NCBI GenBank assembly: GCA_028572035.1
Contig: JAPVWE010000034.1
Coordinates: 1 to 9,562, forward strand
Length of the DNA: 9,562 nt
Source of the DNA: Desulfobacteraceae bacterium
GTDB lineage: Bacteria; Desulfobacterota; DSM-4660; Desulfatiglandales; B25-G16
Reading direction: 5' to 3'
In this document: positions 5,466 through 9,562 of the stretch, piece by piece
Numbering within the stretch: the stretch's first letter is position 1
Layout: each line of letters begins with the position of its first letter
Position numbers and translations under genes: made by a program
The notes under the pieces: generated by a model
The model's input: only the letters and a program-made list of their open reading frames with translations
Databases searched by the model: none
Told to the model about the DNA's origin: nothing

Positions 5466-6647
5466 TTATTCCTTATAAATCAGGTATGGCTTTCTTGATT
5501 CAAGAAAACCTTCCAGCTCTTCAGAGCAATCCTCCAAGAGCTTCTTAATATCTTTTCCCTCTTCCAATGTAGCCCTTATTGAAGAATTTCCAAGAATAAG
5601 GTCTATTGGGAGTCTTTCAAAATCATATTCATACGGTGGTTTCCGCCAGGCGAACTCATCTCTATAAGTTTCTACAATTATTTTGAGCAAGGCAAGTGAT
5701 GTTCGATAAGGTCTATAGATGTTAGGATTCAATACGTGAATCATAAAGCCGCCGCAGAGTCTCCCCTTCCATTTATTGAATGTTGGTCTAAAGTAATGTT
5801 CCCTGAGATAACATCCTTCAATGTCTTTAGATACTAATCCCTTTTTGACTATCGAGGGTTTGACAAAAGGTGCCCCAAATATCTCGAAAGGGCGGCATGT
5901 CCCCCTTCCTTCTGAGATATTGGTGCCTTCCCATATAACCTGACCCGGATAAACTAAAGCAGTCTCTAAAAGAGGCATATTTGGGGAAGGCATGATCCAT
6001 GTTAATCCTGTATCCTTCCATAACATGTGCCGGCGCCAGGCCTTGAGAGGAAGCACAGTGATATCACAGTCAATCTTAAAGGCATCCTTAAAAAGGTATG
6101 CGAGCTCTCCTATAGTCATTCCGTGGCGCATGGGAAGAGTGAATGGCCCCACAAGAGAGTAAAATTCGGGGTGCAAAAGGTGCCCCTCTACTATTATTCC
6201 ACCCAAAGGGTTAGGCCTGTCTAAGATAAGAACCCTTTTCCCCGCCCTGCCAGCTCCTTTAAGAGCGTAAAGCATGGTGGAGATAAAGGTATATACTCTT
6301 GTGCCTACATCTTGCAGATCTATGATAAGAAGATCTATAGTATCGAGGATATCAGACAGGTCATCCCCTTTGTTTCCATAGAGGCTGAATACCGGGATAT
6401 GTAACTCTGTATCAAAATAGTCTTCTGTCTCAACCATATTGTCCTGATCTTCGCCTCTGAATCCATGTTGGGGTCCAAAAAGGATCTTGAGCTGTCCGGG
6501 AAGAAGAGTGGAAATTACATCTCTTGCGTGTTGCAAATTATGATTTAGAGAGGCCTGGTTAGCTAATAGTCCTAAGGATTGACCCCTGAATCGTTTCCAA
6601 AATTCTTCCTCAAATTGATCCAAACCTGTTGCAATCTTAGCCATCAT
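5466..6647 (-). CDS. DUF1343/NamZ-family protein (GH171), probable exo-beta-N-acetylmuramidase
   Basis: Characterised members (B. subtilis NamZ) release MurNAc from the non-reducing end of peptidoglycan fragments for recycling. This 393-residue protein has no signal peptide, so it is predicted to be cytoplasmic. Family motifs in order are GLLANQAS (26-33), FGPQHGFRG (57-65), DLQDVGTRVYTFISTM (110-125), LDRPNPLGG (142-150), HGMTIGELA (175-183), MPSPNMP (219-225), EGTNISEGRGT (240-250) and GAP (258-260). Gln60 stands where, as I recall, NamZ proteins have Glu (PEHGFRG). That may mark a subfamily or altered chemistry. Two ATGs lie at 6647 and 6644, with AAAGGGGGA directly upstream. The second ATG is better spaced from this site. 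The gene is alone on its strand, tail-to-tail with cpoB and divergent from folC. The family call is firm. The activity is inferred. Confidence 0.88.
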   Translation of the reverse strand: MMAKIATGLDQFEEEFWKRFRGQSLGLLANQASLNHNLQHARDVISTLLPGQLKILFGPQHGFRGEDQDNMVETEDYFDTELHIPVFSLYGNKGDDLSDILDTIDLLIIDLQDVGTRVYTFISTMLYALKGAGRAGKRVLILDRPNPLGGIIVEGHLLHPEFYSLVGPFTLPMRHGMTIGELAYLFKDAFKIDCDITVLPLKAWRRHMLWKDTGLTWIMPSPNMPLLETALVYPGQVIWEGTNISEGRGTCRPFEIFGAPFVKPSIVKKGLVSKDIEGCYLREHYFRPTFNKWKGRLCGGFMIHVLNPNIYRPYRTSLALLKIIVETYRDEFAWRKPPYEYDFERLPIDLILGNSSIRATLEEGKDIKKLLEDCSEELEGFLESRKPYLIYKE

Positions 6648-6681
6648 TCCCCCTTTTACTAATCATTTAAAGAAATATAGA

Positions 6682-6710
6682 TTGTGCCACCATGTGAACT
6701 TTAGTATGAT
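6682..6710 (+). promoter_or_regulatory. Candidate sigma70-type promoter for folC
   Basis: TTGTGC (6682-6687) and TATGAT (6705-6710) are separated by 17 nt. The predicted start near 6717 would leave a folC leader of about 94 nt. It points towards the oppositely oriented candidate promoter at 6728-6755. Confidence 0.45.
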
Positions 6711-6727
6711 TCAAACCTTCACCTGTA

Positions 6728-6755
6728 ATTATACAGCACATAGCATTATCAACAA
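6728..6755 (-). promoter_or_regulatory. Candidate sigma70-type promoter for the NamZ-family gene
   Basis: On the minus strand, TTGTTG (6755-6750) and a perfect TATAAT (6733-6728) are spaced by 16 nt, and transcription would start near 6721. The -10 lies within the 14-nt inverted repeat CTGTAATTATACAG (6723-6736, 5-bp arms), which could serve as a protein-binding operator or may be coincidental. Confidence 0.45.
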
Positions 6756-6810
6756 AGCCTTTTGGATGAAGGGGGATCAAAAAAAGCATGGCCCATTTTA
6801 GGAGAAGAAT

Positions 6811-8133
6811 GTGGCAGGTCAAGCTAAAGATATAGAAAGGCAAAACTTTTCCTATAAAGAATTGGTTTCCTGGTTATATAACCTCCAGAAATACGGAATT
6901 AAATTTGGCCTTTCAAAGACATCCAACCTTTTAGAGGCCTTTGGAAATCCTCATCTTGGCCAGAGATACATCCATATTGCTGGTACCAATGGTAAGGGGT
7001 CTGTAGGGGCTATGCTGGAGTCTATATTGATGAAGTCGGGTCTGAAGGTCGGATTCTACTGCTCACCCCATTTGGTCAGCTTTACCGAAAGGTTTCGGAT
7101 TAACAGAGAGTGTATCAAAAGGGACCAGGCTGCCTCACTTATCACGGAATTAAAAGGGGTTATGAGTCAGGAGGAGCCACCAACGTTTTTTGAGCTGACC
7201 ACTGCCATGGCACTTATCTTTTTTTTCCGCAACCATGTTGATCTCGGTATTATCGAGGTAGGAATGGGTGGACGTTTAGATGCCACCAATGTGATCACTC
7301 CAATGGTTTCTATTATTACCACTATCGGCTTAGAACACCAGGAATTTCTGGGCAATACTATTATTGATATTGCAAAAGAGAAGGGCGGCATAATAAAGAA
7401 GGGGATTGACGTTGTAACAGCTGTGAATCAACCCTCTGTAGTCAGTCTATTTGAGTCCCTGTGCAAGAAAAGAAGAGCCCCTTTCTGGAGGGTGGGGCAT
7501 AATGTCCGCTATCGCAGATTACCATCAGGGCTTTTAGGGTATTATGGTCTAAGAAAAAGATTTAAGAATCTCGAGCTTGGTCTTAAAGGGAGATTCCAGC
7601 ATAGAAATGCCGCCTTGGCCTTATTGACTGTGGAGATATTAAAGAGAAAAGGTCTTACTATTTCAGATGAGGCTATTAGATTAGGCCTTGCTGATCCTGT
7701 CTGGCATGGCAGGTTAGAGGAGGTTTCTTCGAATCCTACAATTATCCTTGATGGTGCGCATAATCCGTCAGCTATGAGATCGCTTGCACACTCAATCGGG
7801 AATGATTTTGATTTCAAACAACTTATTTTGGTTTTTGGTGTGATGGAGGACAAGGACATCTCAAATATCCTCAGAGAGATTGTACCCCTGGCCAACACAG
7901 TAGTCTATACCAGACCAACCTATTACCGGGCGGCCAATCCTCACCGTGTAATGGAGATGGCCAAGGAATTTGGAAGGGCCGGGGAAGTGCATTTCCCTGT
8001 ATCGTCAGCCATTGATAAGGCCAGAGATCTGGCTGATAAAAGGGATCTAATATTGATTACCGGCTCTCTGTATACTGTTGGTGAGGCAAAATCATATCTT
8101 GACCCTATAGGCTACCCAGTTGAAGATATTTGA
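6811..8133 (+). CDS. folC: FolC, bifunctional dihydrofolate synthase / folylpolyglutamate synthase
   Basis: This cytoplasmic Mur-ligase-like enzyme uses ATP to add glutamate to dihydropteroate and then further glutamates to folates. The 440-residue length is usual. Motifs in order are the P-loop IAGTNGKGSV (56-65), SPHLVSFTERFRIN (85-98), EVGMGGRLDATNV (149-161), GLEHQEFLG (173-181), AKEKGGII (188-195, with Lys191 at the carbamylated-lysine position), HGRLE (299-303), ILDGAHNPSA (312-321) and LITGSLYTVGE (415-425). The start is GTG at 6811: AGGAG at 6800-6804 lies 6 nt upstream, and an in-frame TAG at 6799-6801 rules out an earlier start. The ATG at 6809-6811 is in another frame and soon stops. 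The gene stands alone, divergent from the NamZ-family gene and convergent with lptE. It is the only gene here not related to the envelope. Confidence 0.97.
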   Translation: MAGQAKDIERQNFSYKELVSWLYNLQKYGIKFGLSKTSNLLEAFGNPHLGQRYIHIAGTNGKGSVGAMLESILMKSGLKVGFYCSPHLVSFTERFRINRECIKRDQAASLITELKGVMSQEEPPTFFELTTAMALIFFFRNHVDLGIIEVGMGGRLDATNVITPMVSIITTIGLEHQEFLGNTIIDIAKEKGGIIKKGIDVVTAVNQPSVVSLFESLCKKRRAPFWRVGHNVRYRRLPSGLLGYYGLRKRFKNLELGLKGRFQHRNAALALLTVEILKRKGLTISDEAIRLGLADPVWHGRLEEVSSNPTIILDGAHNPSAMRSLAHSIGNDFDFKQLILVFGVMEDKDISNILREIVPLANTVVYTRPTYYRAANPHRVMEMAKEFGRAGEVHFPVSSAIDKARDLADKRDLILITGSLYTVGEAKSYLDPIGYPVEDI

Positions 8134-8150
8134 ATTTCCATACAGATTTA

Positions 8151-8165
8151 CCGGGGAGTTACCGG
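8151..8165. terminator. Small hairpin between the convergent folC and lptE genes (weak)
   Basis: CCGG (8151-8154) and CCGG (8162-8165) can pair over a 7-nt loop, with CTTTTAAAAA at 8171-8180. The stem is only 4 bp. Its position in the 40-nt gap between two convergent stops is the main argument for a bidirectional terminator. Confidence 0.25.
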
Positions 8166-8173
8166 CAAAGCTT

Positions 8174-8710
8174 TTAAAAATCGGCTGTTATGCGATTATA
8201 GACTTTTTCTGCAAGCCTTTTTGAAAGAACTGAAATCGCATCCCGCCTGTTTTGTTCTGTCGCTAGCTTGTCCGACATTACATCATAGGCCTCATTTGCA
8301 GAAACACCTCTTGCAGACCATATTACCTTGCCATCGGGGCCTGTTAATTTCAAATCGACTGTAACTGTAACCCGTCTTTCAAGGGAGGAGTGGGTCCCTG
8401 TGCGGGAGATTGTCTCAATGTTCATGGATTCAATAACCCCGGAAAGAAGGGCATCGGCCTTGTCCATGCTCGTCAAAGCCACTTTCTTGTCCCTAGTAAC
8501 TTCATAAATAAGGTCATTTGTAATTATATTCTCCATGCCAGTTTCAGAGGTACGGTTTTCAAGGATTGATATACGGACACTCTTTATGCCGGCTGGAAAA
8601 CTTCCACTACCTACAAACCTGTAGCCGCAGGATGAAAGGAACATCGAAAAAAGGAAGATTATCCAGATATTATTTCTTTTTAGGAACAACATACCTAAAT
8701 TATATAGCAC
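8174..8710 (-). CDS. lptE: LptE (RlpB-like), LPS-assembly outer-membrane lipoprotein
   Basis: LptE plugs the LptD barrel and helps insert lipopolysaccharide into the outer leaflet. The 178-residue product has a hydrophobic leader NIWIIFLFSMFLSSC, so Cys28 is the lipid site, followed by GYRFVGSGSFPAGIKSV (29-45). The family motif ISILENRTSETGMENIITND (47-66) is clear, and FSMFLSSCGYRF is typical of LptE. Charge and helix patterns continue to the C-terminus (SVLSKRLAEKVYNRI, 160-174). The start is uncertain. GTG at 8710 has no ribosome site, and ATG at 8692 (residue 7) has only an AGG that sits too close. The shorter form gives a more usual signal peptide. lptE is the last gene of a minus-strand group after the lptD tail and the FN3 lipoprotein, which supports the assignment. 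Length is typical. Confidence 0.9.
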   Translation of the reverse strand: MLYNLGMLFLKRNNIWIIFLFSMFLSSCGYRFVGSGSFPAGIKSVRISILENRTSETGMENIITNDLIYEVTRDKKVALTSMDKADALLSGVIESMNIETISRTGTHSSLERRVTVTVDLKLTGPDGKVIWSARGVSANEAYDVMSDKLATEQNRRDAISVLSKRLAEKVYNRITADF

Positions 8711-8729
8711 AAGGCGTTTGCATAGACAA
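8699..8729 (-). promoter_or_regulatory. Possible promoter at the lptE start (speculative)
   Basis: On the minus strand, TTGTCT (8729-8724) precedes a perfect TATAAT (8704-8699) with a long 19-nt spacer. Transcription would start near 8692, at the internal ATG of lptE, giving a leaderless message. Co-transcription from the lipoprotein gene 49 nt upstream explains lptE expression as well. Confidence 0.2.
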
Positions 8730-8759
8730 ACAAACTTAATTTTTGGCTAATTAATCCAA

Positions 8760-9242
8760 TCAGTAGATAAAGTCTACATAATTTGAGTCGCTGCTTGTAA
8801 CCCCTTTGGTATAACCGATTACCTTATAGATATACCTGTAGCCTTTTTCCAGAGTTTTATAGTATGTCATACTGCCTTTTTCCAGTCTTTCCGAAGCCTT
8901 CACCTCGATTGGAATATCGGCAACGCGCTTAAAGAGCACCGGGCAATTCTTGCAATCAGATTCTGAAAGGGGCATTTTTGATCTATGGACAATAAAACCG
9001 GACAGGCCGGGTGTGACCTTCGCTTTTTCCTTAGGGATAGTCCAGGTCATCTTGAGTGTATCCCCATCTATACTTGCACTTAAATCATTGACTGCTGGAG
9101 GTTGTATCTGACTGGGCGGGATGGGTGGCGCCTTTTTGCCGCAAACAGACAGGGATAAAACAAAGGTAATCAGGATTGAAGATTGTAAGATTAGATCTTT
9201 GCTGAAACCTTGATAGGACTTTAGATTTTTGATAGTAAGCAT
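8760..9242 (-). CDS. Lipoprotein with LptM-like CGKKAPP N-terminus and fibronectin-III-like domain
   Basis: A 160-residue predicted outer-membrane lipoprotein. The leader has a long n-region (1-19), a hydrophobic core and lipobox LSVC, making Cys34 the likely acylated residue. The mature protein begins CGKKAPPIPPSQIQPP. This resembles the CGLKGPLYFPP start of E. coli LptM (YifL), a small lipoprotein that assists LptD-LptE assembly. Residues about 50-160 look like one FN3 beta-sandwich, with the start pattern PPAVNDLSASIDGDTLKMTW (48-67) and the end pattern YYKTLEKGYRYIYKVIGYTKG (127-147). Cys97 and Cys100 (CKNC) could form a disulfide. The ATG at 9242 has AAGG 8 nt upstream and an in-frame double stop 9 codons before it. 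The gene lies between the lptD tail and lptE on one strand, hence the inferred Lpt connection. The function is not known from sequence. Confidence 0.8.
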   Translation of the reverse strand: MLTIKNLKSYQGFSKDLILQSSILITFVLSLSVCGKKAPPIPPSQIQPPAVNDLSASIDGDTLKMTWTIPKEKAKVTPGLSGFIVHRSKMPLSESDCKNCPVLFKRVADIPIEVKASERLEKGSMTYYKTLEKGYRYIYKVIGYTKGVTSSDSNYVDFIY

Positions 9243-9244
9243 AT

Positions 9245-9283
9245 TTGAAGCCTTGTAAACTTCTTCAAGTTATTATGCTTGAA
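9245..9283 (-). promoter_or_regulatory. Three-arm alternative hairpin before the lipoprotein gene
   Basis: Read in transcription order, TTCAAG (9283-9278), CTTGAAG (9269-9263) and CTTCAA (9250-9245) can form two mutually exclusive 6-bp stems. The second stem places the AAGG ribosome site in its loop and ends 2 nt before the ATG. The stems are short and AT-rich, so a regulatory role is only a possibility. Confidence 0.25.
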
Positions 9284-9360
9284 AGCTCTAATAATAGTCT
9301 GCGATCTCGCCATGCCCTGCGAAAGGTGTTTTCTACGGGGGCAGTAACGATGATCAAAGC

Positions 9361-9561
9361 CTACTGCTCTTCGCTCTCAAAGAGATTTTCCATACGGGAT
9401 CCTTCAATCTCGGCACCAAGTCCTCCAAGTCCATACAGGTTGACCATAAGTGCATATCTACGGTCATTCTCCTCATCTGTGTAACTTAACTCTATTGACC
9501 AGCACTGCGCTTCATATAAAAAGCCCAGGCCAAATTTGATCCTTTCCTCCTCAAGTATATT
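9361..9561 (-). CDS. lptD: LptD, C-terminal 66 residues (cut by the window edge)
   Basis: LptD is the outer-membrane beta-barrel that, with LptE, places lipopolysaccharide on the cell surface. Only the 3' end is inside the window: 66 residues and a TAG at 9363-9361, with the frame open to the edge. The segment reads IKFGLGFLYEAQCW, then SIELSYTDEENDRRYALMVN and LYGLGGLG. This is the typical last part of the LptD barrel, with alternating hydrophobic strands and the conserved aromatic-Cys region. E. coli LptD has two adjacent cysteines here (724 and 725) that form the disulfides needed for maturation. This protein has only one (QCW, codon 9504-9502). A short acidic tail (FESEEQ) ends the protein. 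A 118-nt gap separates it from the lipoprotein gene downstream. Confidence 0.85.
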   Translation of the reverse strand, partial: NILEEERIKFGLGFLYEAQCWSIELSYTDEENDRRYALMVNLYGLGGLGAEIEGSRMENLFESEEQ

Positions 9562-9562
9562 A

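Noticed and set aside
5827..6224. Other-frame open frames on both strands inside the NamZ gene
   Set aside because: The DUF1343 motifs run uninterrupted through this stretch in the long minus-strand frame. The others lack starts with ribosome sites.
9245..9484. Plus-strand open frame of 79 codons at the right end
   Set aside because: It overlaps the lptD 3' end on the other strand, where the protein match (YEAQCW, NLYGLGGLG) is clear. It has no ribosome site and no recognisable product.

Overview
The window comes from a diderm (Gram-negative) bacterium and is almost entirely envelope-biogenesis genes. The Tol-Pal operon is complete, there is an LPS-export cluster, and several proteins carry lipoprotein signal peptides. 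Three traits resemble Desulfobacterota (the former Deltaproteobacteria): Pal with a CDERG motif and a long charged linker, a YbgF/CpoB that is itself a lipoprotein, and a CGKKAPP-type fibronectin-III lipoprotein beside lptD/lptE. This placement is an inference from gene content and moderate base composition. No rRNA or other phylogenetic marker was available.

Region 1 (1-163) is a leader with a possible promoter, a 7-bp hairpin and perhaps the end of a neighbouring gene. Region 2 (164-5459, + strand) is tolQ-tolR-tolA-tolB-pal-cpoB. The first four genes are tightly packed: a 2-nt gap, a 4-nt overlap, then a 44-nt overlap. pal follows a 137-nt gap with a good sigma70-type promoter and an 8-nt perfect Shine-Dalgarno. 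TolQ/TolR are the proton-driven motor, TolA spans the periplasm, TolB shuttles between TolA and Pal, Pal anchors the outer membrane to peptidoglycan, and CpoB is the coiled-coil/TPR accessory protein.

Region 3 (5466-6647, - strand) is a DUF1343/NamZ-family (GH171) protein, probably a cytoplasmic peptidoglycan-recycling muramidase. It is tail-to-tail with cpoB, 6 nt apart. A 163-nt divergent region with apparently face-to-face promoters separates it from folC (6811-8133, + strand), the folylpolyglutamate/dihydrofolate synthase.

Region 4 (8174-9561, - strand) reads, in transcription order, the C-terminal end of lptD (cut by the window edge), a lipoprotein with an LptM-like N-terminus fused to an FN3-like domain, and lptE. 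LptD and LptE form the outer-membrane LPS translocon. The lipoprotein between them is the best candidate here for an under-described component.

I saw no mobile elements, CRISPR arrays, rRNA or tRNA genes. The window is mostly well-known housekeeping biology. The points worth a second look are the lipoprotein between lptD and lptE, the Gln in the NamZ PQHGFRG motif, the repeat-bearing basic TolA linker and the divergent promoter arrangement.
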